64,000 nt of DNA from Pacificoceanicola sp048553275 (lineage in GTDB: Bacteria; Pseudomonadota; Alphaproteobacteria; Rhodobacterales; Rhodobacteraceae): the NCBI RefSeq assembly GCF_048553275.1, contig NZ_JBLZMW010000002.1, positions 62,001 to 126,000 of the forward strand. Direction: 5' to 3'. The translations under genes and the position numbers were made by a program. The notes under the pieces were generated by a model that saw only the letters and a list, made by a program, of their open reading frames with translations, ran no database searches and was not told the origin of the DNA. Shown here one piece after another: positions 25,234-33,196 of the stretch (positions are counted from its first letter, which is position 1; every line of letters starts with the position of its first letter).

Positions 25234-25998
25234 ATGACAGCAGCGAACTATCGGGCTTGTCTGGACCATGTGTTTAAATGGGAGGGCGGCTATGTCGATC
25301 ACCCGCGCGACCCGGGCGGGGCGACAAAGTACGGCATCACCCGCACGACCCTCGCGGCCTGGCGCGGGCGTTCGGTGACCAAGCAGGACGTGAAGACCCT
25401 GACCGTCGCGACGGCGGGGGAAATCTACCGCCCGAAATACTGGAACGCGGTCCGAGGCGATGAAATTCCGGACGGCATGGATCTGGTGGCCTTCGACGGC
25501 GGCGTGAACTCCGGCCCATTGCGGGGCATCCGCTGGCTGCAGATTGGCCTCGGGGTCAAGGCCGATGGTGCTATGGGTTCGCAGACGCTCGGTGCGGCGC
25601 AGTCGGCGAAGGCAGGCGTCACCGTCATCCAGCGTGCCTGCGCGGCACGAATGGGGTTCCTGCGCAAGCTCGGCACCTGGTCAACCTTCGGGCGGGGCTG
25701 GGCGCGGCGGGTGGCGGATACCGAGGCCACGGCGGTGGCGATGCACACCAGGTCCGCCAGCGCGGTCGCGGTCGAGGCGTCCCGCGCGAAGCAGGTCAAG
25801 GCGGCGCAGACCACCGGCGCGGGTGGCACTGTGGCCTCCGGCGCAGGCTCGGGCCTTTTCGATCTGCCGGACTGGGCGATGAGCGGTGTTGTCGTGGTCG
25901 CCGTGGCGGTCGCGCTGGTGCTCGCCCTGAACGCGGCGCAGAACGCCCGGCGCGAAGCGGCCTATCGCGCCAAGGTAAGGGAGATGTCCAATGGGTAA
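25234..25998 (+). CDS. GH108-type N-acetylmuramidase with C-terminal membrane anchor
   Basis: A phage/GTA-type lysozyme cutting peptidoglycan. ATG 25234 follows GGAGG at five bases. In 254 residues: the GH108 catalytic start W16-E17-GGYVDHPRDPGGATKYGIT, a peptidoglycan-binding-like second half (GVKADGAMGSQTLGAAQSA), an Ala/Gly linker, and a hydrophobic segment (about 214-234) with a basic tail. The membrane anchor is unusual for soluble endolysins and hints at export or anchoring without a classical holin, although two holin-like genes follow. E17 is the likely acid. It overlaps the next gene by eight bases. Confidence 0.82.
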   Translation: MTAANYRACLDHVFKWEGGYVDHPRDPGGATKYGITRTTLAAWRGRSVTKQDVKTLTVATAGEIYRPKYWNAVRGDEIPDGMDLVAFDGGVNSGPLRGIRWLQIGLGVKADGAMGSQTLGAAQSAKAGVTVIQRACAARMGFLRKLGTWSTFGRGWARRVADTEATAVAMHTRSASAVAVEASRAKQVKAAQTTGAGGTVASGAGSGLFDLPDWAMSGVVVVAVAVALVLALNAAQNARREAAYRAKVREMSNG

Positions 25999-26209
25999 GG
26001 TCTGGTGGCGGTCAAAGACCGTCTGGTTCAACGTGCTGATGGCCGTGGTCGCCTTCGCTGACGAGTTGACACCGCTGATCGACCAGCTCGTGGCCTCCGG
26101 CTACGAAGCTGAGTGGATCGCGCCGGTCCGCTCCGGGATCGCGCTGATCACCATCGTCGGCAACATGATCCTGCGGGCGCTGACCAATGAGCCGGTGAGG
26201 CTGCGATGA
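25991..26209 (+). CDS. Small holin-like membrane protein
   Basis: A 72-residue product with two hydrophobic stretches (about 11-25 and 48-63) and a basic start (KVWWRSKTVW). It overlaps the muramidase gene by eight bases and the following gene by four, a compact lysis cassette. Many alphaproteobacterial phages have such a protein next to their lysozyme. A holin function is inferred from location and topology only. Confidence 0.6.
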   Translation: MGKVWWRSKTVWFNVLMAVVAFADELTPLIDQLVASGYEAEWIAPVRSGIALITIVGNMILRALTNEPVRLR

Positions 26210-26604
26210 GCGGCCTCGTGGCGTTCCTGATCAAGCTCGGCTTCGGCGGGATCGTTGACAAGGCCATCGGGCACATCGAGCGCCGGGCGGAACTGCTGAA
26301 TGATCGGGAACGGCTGCAGGCGCAGACCACGGTGGCACTGGCGCGGGAAGCGGTCAGCGAAGCGCGGATCATGGCTGAGTACAACCGCGCCAAGCTGGCC
26401 TTCCCGTGGTTCTGGGTCTTCGCCGGTCTGTTCATCGGCCCGCTGGCGCTGTGGTGGGCGGCGGTGATCCTGGACAGCGTGTTCGGGTTTGCGTGGTCCG
26501 TCGCCGATCTGCCCACGCCGCAGATGCAGGAATGGGCCGGGGACATGATCCGGTGGCTGTTCTATGTCGGGTCCGGGGTTGGGGCGTTGAAGATGATCCG
26601 GTAG
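26206..26604 (+). CDS. Holin-like / 3TM-type phage membrane protein
   Basis: A 132-residue product: an N-terminal amphipathic helix with many charged residues (IERRAELLNDRERLQAQ), then hydrophobic segments around 67-92 and 113-130. The core FPWFWVFAGLFIGPLALWWAAV is typical of 3TM phage holin family members. It is the last gene of the co-directional module. Its partners for cell lysis would be the muramidase and the 72-residue protein. Topology, not experiment, supports the name. Confidence 0.65.
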   Translation: MSGLVAFLIKLGFGGIVDKAIGHIERRAELLNDRERLQAQTTVALAREAVSEARIMAEYNRAKLAFPWFWVFAGLFIGPLALWWAAVILDSVFGFAWSVADLPTPQMQEWAGDMIRWLFYVGSGVGALKMIR

Positions 26605-26711
26605 TATTGCACGCCGATGTTAAGTGACTTTTAGTTGAAAGTTGGGTTTGTTTGGCCGGAGCTATTGATGTTTCAAAATCGGACCGGCTTGCCCGTCGAA
26701 AGGTAGGTTCC

Positions 26712-27125
26712 ATGATGCTAAGAATCGCGGTTTTGGCGATTTGTCTCGCGACAGGGGGATCCGCACAGGAGATGCCGGACTGCGGGCTTTACACCTATCG
26801 AGCCGACATCGTTCGTGTAATCGACGGAGATACGGTTGTCGCGGACATAGACCTTGGATTTGATGTTTGGAAGCGGAATGAGCACCTGCGTCTGTACGAA
26901 ATCCAAGCGCCAGAGCGCGGTTCCGAAGGCGCTCACGCAGCGACTGAGGCCCTGCGGGCGCGGGTCGAAGGTCGATCGCTCTTTATATGCACTCACAAAA
27001 TGCGCAGAAAAGACAGGGAAGCGACAGGGAGTTTCGGTCGATACCTAGTAACAATCTACCAGGCGGAAGAGAATGTAAACGAATGGCTGGTCACACAAGG
27101 GTTTGCAGTTAGGTACGAGCGGTGA
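26712..27125 (+). CDS. Secreted thermonuclease-family (SNase-like) protein
   Basis: Staphylococcal-nuclease-like enzymes hydrolyse DNA/RNA with Ca2+. ATG 26712 follows AGGTAGG. The 137-residue product has a signal peptide (1-19, ending GSAQ), the strand VIDGDTVVADI (36-46), R60 and E68 in LRLYEIQAPERG with the 8-residue spacing of R35/E43 in the model nuclease, and a later Arg in SFGRYL. So it is likely a periplasmic or secreted nuclease. The shortened C-terminus and absence of other domains match many plasmid/phage-borne members. The last four bases overlap the next frame (GTGA). Codon use is less GC-rich than in the phage module. Confidence 0.72.
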   Translation: MMLRIAVLAICLATGGSAQEMPDCGLYTYRADIVRVIDGDTVVADIDLGFDVWKRNEHLRLYEIQAPERGSEGAHAATEALRARVEGRSLFICTHKMRRKDREATGSFGRYLVTIYQAEENVNEWLVTQGFAVRYER

Positions 27126-27337
27126 CCGCAAAAAAAATTGAGGATTCAGTGGCTTATTGGTATTGGTATAGGCAGACAACACCGAGGCCTCCGGGATCTT
27201 GGGTGATATGCGGCCCCTATTCAAGCAAGGTTTCGGCTATGCGGGATCGTGAACGTGACAAGCAAGACGGTGACGTAGGGGTGCCATTCTCAGCTGACAC
27301 TAGAGCTGAGGCGGAAACCAAAGTAGTATTCCGATAA
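27122..27337 (+). CDS. Small hypothetical protein coupled to the nuclease
   Basis: A 71-residue frame from GTG 27122 overlapping the nuclease stop by four bases. The product has an aromatic start (AYWYWYRQ) and a charged, polar remainder (SAMRDRERDKQDGD), and looks cytoplasmic. Coupling is the only contextual support; no family is recognised. It could be an inhibitor or accessory of the nuclease, but nothing in the sequence shows this. Confidence 0.45.
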   Translation: MTAKKIEDSVAYWYWYRQTTPRPPGSWVICGPYSSKVSAMRDRERDKQDGDVGVPFSADTRAEAETKVVFR

Positions 27338-27576
27338 AGGAGGGCGGAGAGCAGTCATTCGCTGCGAATTGCATGAACGTCCGAGATGCGCAGGAAGTGT
27401 ACTTTGCAAAGTCTGGAACCGTAGTCTTCCTTCTCGACGTGATCGGCCCTAACCTGACATTCGGCTGGAGCATAAACACTGTGAAGCAAAACCCGTAAGC
27501 GGACATTGCCTACCATCTCGACAATCCAGTAGAAACGTTTCAGTCTTTTTCAAAATTCAACTGTTTAGAGATGCCA

Positions 27577-28221
27577 ATGCCCGAGTTGGGACTGTTTCAA
27601 AATATCTGGTTAAACCTAGCCTTGGTAATACTTTTGTCTGGCTTCTTTGTCTGGGCTGTACATCGGTTGAGCATCGTGAACTGGAGGCTCTTGGATTTAT
27701 GCGCTTTGGTTCTCGGCGCAGTGGGCTTTCTTATACCTGCTTTCGAAGTTCAGAGAATGGGCTTTGAGATAGAGGCTAACGCTCAAAAAGGTTGGACTGG
27801 CGGTGAACTCTCGGGCTTGCAGATTGTGACCAACACGATGTTGGCAAACTGTCGATCCGCAATCCGATCGGAATATTCGCCACCCGACTTTGATCTTCTC
27901 GTCGAGGAAAGTGAGAAAGTATGCAAATGGACCGAGCAACTTGACGAGTTTGTCGACGATCTTGACCGAGAAAGTTACCAAGAAGTTCCGGAAGAGTTTT
28001 TCGCTTCGTTCCCGAGTGTGCGGGAAGTTCCCGTGGGATATCATAAAGACAAGTTTTTTGAGTTCTTGAATGACTGGAATCGGCATGTACGAGAGCGCAA
28101 GTCGGTCGAGGCTAAGTCACAGAGAAGCCCACCTATAGCACTAATCTTACTCTCGCCATACCTTCTGGCATTGGCATTTTCTCTGGCTGTAGCAGGCGTT
28201 CTATTGAAACCAAGACAGTGA
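27577..28221 (+). CDS. Membrane protein of unknown function in the accessory island
   Basis: About 214 residues: two N-terminal hydrophobic segments (about 10-28 and 38-55), a ~115-residue acidic soluble part (PDFDLLVEESEKVCKWTEQLDEF) and a C-terminal membrane segment (about 186-208). ATG 27577 is preferred over ATG 27571 because TTAGAG sits six bases ahead of it and adjoins the other. Base composition is distinctly less GC-rich than the chromosomal-type genes of the window, a sign of transfer. No family is recognised. Its place between a nuclease and a SIR2-HerA pair allows, but does not show, a defence role. Confidence 0.55.
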   Translation: MPELGLFQNIWLNLALVILLSGFFVWAVHRLSIVNWRLLDLCALVLGAVGFLIPAFEVQRMGFEIEANAQKGWTGGELSGLQIVTNTMLANCRSAIRSEYSPPDFDLLVEESEKVCKWTEQLDEFVDDLDRESYQEVPEEFFASFPSVREVPVGYHKDKFFEFLNDWNRHVRERKSVEAKSQRSPPIALILLSPYLLALAFSLAVAGVLLKPRQ

Positions 28222-28333
28222 CGGCCCTCTGCGGTCATCCACAAGATTGTCCATAGCTGCATCGCAGCTTCCCTGAACCGGTCCTTCGCCGAACCTGCAT
28301 CACCGCAGTAGTGGCCAGTGGTGTTTTCCCGAT

Positions 28334-28597
28334 CTAAGTTTCGTGCCAGTCTCTGATGGAGCGGCAGAGATCGCTCATAGCCATCCCGGTCCGCATTCCA
28401 CTACTCAGAAACGGAATGCTTTCAGTGAACATCGGCTCACTTTCGCCGTCCGCAACAAAGTGAATCACACCAGTTTCGTTGTCTTCGTCCTTGATAAATG
28501 TCCAGACGCCGAGATACTCGCCATCACGCGTCACAACATCACCGCGCTCGACGTCGCTTTCAAAACCAACGAGATTGATTGAGTATGTGAGTTCCAT
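28334..28597 (-). CDS. Small acidic hypothetical protein
   Basis: An 87-residue, strongly acidic product (YSINLVGFESDVERGD; FIKDEDNETGVIHFVADGESEP) that could form a small beta-barrel. The minus-strand region before the ATG has only a weak binding signal. No family is recognised. Acidic small proteins are frequent in mobile islands (DNA mimics, immunity proteins), but that is speculation here. Confidence 0.42.
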   Translation of the reverse strand: MELTYSINLVGFESDVERGDVVTRDGEYLGVWTFIKDEDNETGVIHFVADGESEPMFTESIPFLSSGMRTGMAMSDLCRSIRDWHET

Positions 28598-28981
28598 GAC
28601 CGCAAGATACTATGCTACAACGAACATGCAACGCCTAAGCGACCTGGCCTAGGCAACTACACGTTCACTTGCGGCCCATTCCTGCCGTTCGTCGTGTCAT
28701 CCACCTACAACGCTGCTTCACTGAACCGGACATTGATGCTGGCGCAGCGCATCGAAACTCTGAATCGCCTTCAAACGGACCGCTCTGCCCCGAGCTAATA
28801 GGTCAGCACCTTTCTCTTGTCATTCAGCGAAACTGACGTATCTGTCTTTGACAGGCGCTGCTCGCGCCTCCCCCCTCCGTTGGGAAAGCACACTTCATGC
28901 AGAGCACTCTGATCATCGAACCATCCGTTCGAGCACACATGAGGAGGGGTTGTGTAATTCGCTCGACCAGGAGGGTTTCGA
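28598..28981. other. Gap of about 380 bases in the accessory island
   Basis: No supported gene. Short frames are interrupted on both strands, and the composition resembles decayed coding sequence. The last ~15 bases hold AGGAGGG, the ribosome-binding site of the next gene. No repeat or tRNA was seen. Confidence 0.4.
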
Positions 28982-29419
28982 ATGAACCGACCAACCACGC
29001 CTATCTATGTTCTAAAGCGCCGTGCCAAGGAGCTATCCCGCGAACGCGGCATCCCGCTCCATGAGGCGCAAAAGCAGATCGCCAAACAGGAGGGCTTCGC
29101 GAGTTGGAGCTTGCTTGTCTCTCGCCCGACGGCGTCGTCAGTCGATACCAAGATCACGTCGCTTCCTGTCTCGCCTGCTGATCGAGCGGAAGCTATCGAG
29201 ATCGCCAATTTCACCTTCGAGAAAGTCTTCGACCGGATCGAGCCGGACAATCCCACCGCGACGCGGGCTTTGTGGGATGCGGAAGACTATGTTGATAACA
29301 GATGGCTGGACGAGGGTATGCTGCCCATCGACCGAGATTATGCCCTGTCTTTGATCGAGGCGTTCCTTGTGCATCACGTAGTCGACCTTGCGGTGCAAGC
29401 CGACAAGAAGAGCGCATAA
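28982..29419 (+). CDS. Hypothetical protein with plasmid-type N-terminal helical motif
   Basis: The 145-residue product follows a near-consensus AGGAGGG six bases before the ATG, which makes expression likely. The N-terminal 45 residues (VLKRRAKELSRERGIPLHEA, then IAKQEGFASWSLL) form a basic helical motif that recurs in front of different domains in alphaproteobacterial accessory proteins and often precedes toxin- or helicase-like parts. The remainder (from ~65) is acidic and helical without recognised motif (FTFEKVFDRIEPDNPTATRAL). Cytoplasmic. A toxin-antitoxin or regulatory role is possible but unsupported. Confidence 0.55.
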   Translation: MNRPTTPIYVLKRRAKELSRERGIPLHEAQKQIAKQEGFASWSLLVSRPTASSVDTKITSLPVSPADRAEAIEIANFTFEKVFDRIEPDNPTATRALWDAEDYVDNRWLDEGMLPIDRDYALSLIEAFLVHHVVDLAVQADKKSA

Positions 29420-29703
29420 ATCACGAAACCGATTCCGTACCCGGCAATTCCTCTGCTGGGTACGGTGCGCTTTCCAATCGGCCCATTCCCGACATTCGCC
29501 AACCAATAATTAATGCGGCGGCAGCAGCACGCACTGCCATCATTCGCCGCGAGTGCGAAACCCGATGGCTTTTGGAGATCTGCAGTGCAAGACAAAACTG
29601 TCATGTGCTCGAGCAGAACCTACTGTCGCTTTGCGGTCCGGCAAACCATTTGTGATTTGCAAAAGTAGCATTTCTACTGGTTTTTTCTTTCTTGCCAGTA
29701 TTC

Positions 29704-31446
29704 TCAGTTCATGCTTTGGCGTCGCCATGAGCGGATCGCGTTGGACGTGTCGGATTTAGGCTCGACCTCATTCCAACGATCCCAGAAGGCAACAGTTTGG
29801 CTGTCAGGCTTCATCTTGGGTTCGGCTATGCGCACGCGTGTCGGCAGAAGACTCGCGTCGCCGACGACCAGCGCTTCTCCGATGTCCAAGACAGGCAATA
29901 GGTCACCAAAACTTCCAAGACTGTCAGGAAGGAGGCGTTTTATCACGCTCTGATCGTCGCCGTTGGTCAAACGCATGGCAACAACATTGTTGCACTGGCT
30001 CAGAACAGTTCGATTTACTTCGGATGGTCGCTGGCTGATAACCACAAGCCCTATGCCATATTTCCTGCCTTCTTTTGCGATCCGCTCAAAAATCTCAACA
30101 GCGACCGCGTCAGAACTGTCGGCATTCAGCCGTTCTGGTATGTACAGATGAGCCTCATCACACATGATTGCGATAGGATGCCGCTGGTCAGATTTCGTCC
30201 AGAGGCTCGTAGAGAAAACAATTTGAGCCAAGAGGCTCACCATCAAGGGCAGTACGTCAGATGGCACTTCTGAAAAGTCTATAATCTTGATGCCGCCTTC
30301 ATTGCCATCCTGAGCCCCGCGACCGGTTGAAATGGCATGAACCATTCGTTCCAGCCACTCCATGTCCATGCATTCATTGGGAGGCTGAAACAGGAATGCC
30401 AGACGACGATCATGCCTTTTTGCTTCTAGGCGACCGATCAACCTGCTCAGCTTGCCATGATAGGGACCCTGCTTTTCGCCCCTCGCGCCTGGCACCATTT
30501 CTTCATCCAGGTCTTTGAGGTTCTGCAGCACTGAATTGATGTCGAAAGGCACCGGGCTGTCGATTGTGAAATTCTCCAATATTTCTTCATGCTTGACCGG
30601 ATCTAGGGTGCCCTTTTTCGCGTCGACGATAGTGCGCGTCATGATCATCGATTGGTTTGGTGCGTTCTGGTCACTGCGGTCCACGAACATGGACACCAGC
30701 GCCTCATAGCCCAACAACCAGTATGGCAGATGCAATACCCCGTCATCCAAGCCGCGCTTGTGCTCGATGTCTGAAGGCCCCGCAATCCTCAGGTGCTTGA
30801 ACGCCTCGCCTTTCAGCGGTCGATACTCACCATGGATATCGAACAAGACCACATTCGCCTGTGGCAATTCCGCGATCTGATCCAGCAATCGAGCCGTAGT
30901 CCAGGACTTGCCCGATCCAGTGCTCCCGACGATCACGGCATGTCGTTGAAAGAGCTTGTTGCCATTCAGATAAGCTACAGCTTCGTCATCCAACGTGAAG
31001 TTTCCCAAAGACAGCTTTGGGCCGTCCGTTTTCACGTTGGAAATGACCTGCATGAAATTGGTGAGGCGTTCACCCTCCAGAGAGAAGCAATTGGCGTCGA
31101 TTTCCGGCACGGTTTCTAAGGTTCGGCGAAAAACGTTCTGTTCGAGTCCAACCTTGTCGAGCAAGGTGCCGATAAGTGTGATCTTGACGAGGTTGTTCTC
31201 GTTCGGGATCAACTCCAGGTCGGTCAATTCCGCCTCTTCCAAATCGCGGTTGTCGGGTTTCCTGGTGATCCGCACCACCACACCAATCAAGTGTTGCCCG
31301 GGCTTGCTGCTCTGGAGAACCACCAAACGGTTTACCTGCAGCCGCTTGAGCCTGTCGAGGTCGTCGACGCGGATCGTTGCTGCAGCGGTATCTACTGATA
31401 TCACGCTGCCGAGGGCTTCATTGTCTGCGAAATCGAAAATGGACAT
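29704..31446 (-). CDS. HerA-type ATPase of a SIR2-HerA antiphage system
   Basis: HerA/FtsK-superfamily hexameric ATPases pair with SIR2 or nuclease effectors in antiphage defence. ATG 31446 is chosen because AGG lies eight bases ahead; an in-frame ATG at 31452 is too close to the signal. In about 580 residues: an N-terminal HAS-type beta-barrel (to ~85), Walker A GSTGSGKS (174-181), the strand VVLFDIHGEYRPL, Walker B IAIMCDEAHLY (D430, E431), and the sensor/Arg region GRKYGIGLVVISQRPSEV. It lies nine bases after the SIR2 stop on the same strand, so the two form one operon. Cytoplasmic. Less GC-rich than core genes, as expected of defence-island cargo. Confidence 0.88.
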   Translation of the reverse strand: MSIFDFADNEALGSVISVDTAAATIRVDDLDRLKRLQVNRLVVLQSSKPGQHLIGVVVRITRKPDNRDLEEAELTDLELIPNENNLVKITLIGTLLDKVGLEQNVFRRTLETVPEIDANCFSLEGERLTNFMQVISNVKTDGPKLSLGNFTLDDEAVAYLNGNKLFQRHAVIVGSTGSGKSWTTARLLDQIAELPQANVVLFDIHGEYRPLKGEAFKHLRIAGPSDIEHKRGLDDGVLHLPYWLLGYEALVSMFVDRSDQNAPNQSMIMTRTIVDAKKGTLDPVKHEEILENFTIDSPVPFDINSVLQNLKDLDEEMVPGARGEKQGPYHGKLSRLIGRLEAKRHDRRLAFLFQPPNECMDMEWLERMVHAISTGRGAQDGNEGGIKIIDFSEVPSDVLPLMVSLLAQIVFSTSLWTKSDQRHPIAIMCDEAHLYIPERLNADSSDAVAVEIFERIAKEGRKYGIGLVVISQRPSEVNRTVLSQCNNVVAMRLTNGDDQSVIKRLLPDSLGSFGDLLPVLDIGEALVVGDASLLPTRVRIAEPKMKPDSQTVAFWDRWNEVEPKSDTSNAIRSWRRQSMN

Positions 31447-31455
31447 GTGCATTAC

Positions 31456-32478
31456 CTAAAGGACCAAATTGTTGAAACCTGGAAGCGACCATAAATCAGC
31501 AGTGTCCACCTCGACACCATCTGGGGCCTCGGGGCGGTAGACCTTGCTCCCGGTTCCAGACATCTCGACACCCATGTAGTTTGTACCGGCTTTGGTCTTG
31601 AGAAAGTCTTTGGCCTCGTCGGTCAGGGTTCTGGCCAGCACAACGATGGGCACGTTTCTTTCCCGACATCGCTCGATGATTTTTGGATGGATATGCAGAT
31701 CGCGGAAGCCAAATCCGATACAAAGAAACGCAGAGGCGGTCTTCAGCGCGTCATCTGCGCCATTAATTATTGTTCGGAATGGGTCTTGGGACGTTGTCTC
31801 GTATTTGTTGAATCCAGGAGTAACGATAAGAGGGGTGTACTCGGCGGGTGGCAATTCAAAGACCGGCAATCCCACTGTTCGCTCATCTGCGGTGCGGAAC
31901 CAGTCCAGCGAGCCATGGACCTTCCAGATCTTGACGACCCGCGAAGCCTTGGAGCCATGCCGGAATTTGACTCCGCCGGTGCTCTCCCACTTCTGGATAT
32001 AGCCTGGAGCAAACCCGGTTTGAAAAAGCACTCCTTTGGAATTGCAGGCAAACTCTGCGACGCGATCATAGTTGGTGGTGACGACATGGATTTCGCGCAA
32101 GTTGCTGTTGAACATCCTGGACAGCAAACGCCCAAGAGCGAACTCCCCGCCATTTGACGCTGCAAGGCCTAATAGCGCTGTATCCTTCTCGTTGACACAT
32201 TGCCAAGTCAGGCTGACAATCTTCGCGAGCAGGGTATCCGGCAAAGCCTTGCCCTCCAACGCAGCTTCAAGATGATCACCGTTTGCTAAGGCTGTCCGGA
32301 CCAACAACCAAGCGTCCTCTTCGGCTTGGCCCACTGTTTCCAGCTTGTCACACAGGTAGCCGCTCAGTGCTCCCATACTTGGCAATCCATGTGGCATAGA
32401 GGCGCCACTTCCAAGGACAATTGTCGGGGATCCTTGGAAACAGGTTAGCGCAAACTTGGCGATGTCTTCTGTCTTCAT
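31456..32478 (-). CDS. SIR2-family effector of a SIR2-HerA antiphage system
   Basis: SIR2 domains in phage defence hydrolyse NAD+ to abort infection. The 340-residue protein has the NAD-binding start TIVLGSGASMPHGLPSM (GSGAS at 23-27), VVTTNYDRVAEF (TTNYD 134-138, catalytic Asn region) and VVKIWKVHGSLDW with the conserved His (H188). It ends with FLCIGFGFRDLHIHPKI and VVLARTLTDEAK, matching defence-type SIR2 proteins rather than deacetylases (no zinc Cys cluster). It is first in a two-gene minus-strand operon with HerA nine bases downstream. From established knowledge this pair corresponds to the SIR2-HerA (Nezha) type. All catalytic elements appear intact. Confidence 0.88.
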   Translation of the reverse strand: MKTEDIAKFALTCFQGSPTIVLGSGASMPHGLPSMGALSGYLCDKLETVGQAEEDAWLLVRTALANGDHLEAALEGKALPDTLLAKIVSLTWQCVNEKDTALLGLAASNGGEFALGRLLSRMFNSNLREIHVVTTNYDRVAEFACNSKGVLFQTGFAPGYIQKWESTGGVKFRHGSKASRVVKIWKVHGSLDWFRTADERTVGLPVFELPPAEYTPLIVTPGFNKYETTSQDPFRTIINGADDALKTASAFLCIGFGFRDLHIHPKIIERCRERNVPIVVLARTLTDEAKDFLKTKAGTNYMGVEMSGTGSKVYRPEAPDGVEVDTADLWSLPGFNNLVL

Positions 32479-33196
32479 TTAGTTTGGGACGCTCCGCTTG
32501 GGTTGGTATCAATGATCTGAATGAAAAGGCCCGTCGTCAGAGGCTAAACAGACCCCATTTGAAATCAACCTTAATATGGAATCGCCAACAGGAAAAAATC
32601 CTGGCGTTGCAGCCAAAAAGAACGACCATAAGCAATTAGTATCACCGAACTAAACGGCCGCTTCTTGTCGCGGCATTGGTTTTCACGCTGATGCAGCGAA
32701 GGTCAGCTTCCCGCCCACACTTCGGAATGCCTCGGGTGCTGCGGCTGCACAGGTCATGTCCGCTTCGGGCTGGGACCGGCCATCCACCGCGCCTGGCATG
32801 AAGGTCGGCTGTGGGCCGCTCATGGGATGCACGCAACAAACGTTAGGAACCCCGCACAGCCGACCTTCGCGGTCTGGGCTGATAGATTGCCGAGTGATGA
32901 ACAACGTCGAAGCTGATTGCGGCCAAGACCCACTGCCGGGGGCCGGCGACACTGTGGCTGGCGCTATGGCCCTGCTGCTGGTAATTCGAGAGCCTGACTG
33001 AGCCTCATTCCGTTTCCATAATCTCTGTAACTCATTGATACTTGAAAAGTGTAGAGGGTGCCTGTTTTCTAGCAACTACTTGGCACAATAGGTTTTGGCG
33101 CTTTCTATCGGGTGCACCACTTCTCCTGAATAGCCAGTCTTTGAGAGGTCTATGGAGCCGTATGGGTGGCTTCGGCGGCGGTGATTTCCGTGAGGC
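32479..33196. other. About 720-base gap at the right edge of the accessory island
   Basis: No supported gene on either strand; the short frames lack ribosome-binding sites and family features. The region 32640-33000 returns to high GC. It contains a perfect 14-base inverted repeat (32800-32813 and 32855-32868). This looks like a boundary between imported and resident DNA, with possible remnants of lost genes. Confidence 0.4.
32800..32868. repeat. 14-bp perfect inverted repeat with 41-base spacer
   Basis: GAAGGTCGGCTGTG at 32800-32813 is exactly complementary to CACAGCCGACCTTC at 32855-32868. There is no U-run after it, so it does not resemble a terminator. It may be a remnant of a mobile element end or a recombination site; no transposase lies next to it. 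Confidence 0.55.

Noticed and set aside
27340..27498. Short frame with GGEQSFAAN-like and MNVRDAQEVYF segments after the 71-residue gene
   Set aside because: Only about 41 residues from its ATG, with no ribosome-binding site and no coupling; best seen as decayed coding sequence.
32838..32850. AACAAACGTTAGG in the inverted-repeat spacer as an integron attC-like core
   Set aside because: The R' box ends in A rather than a pyrimidine, there is no paired R'' box at the right distance, and no integrase is present.
32642..33075. Small minus-strand frames in the island edge that might be transposase remnants
   Set aside because: No catalytic triad, terminal repeats or recognisable transposase segment; composition suggests chance frames.
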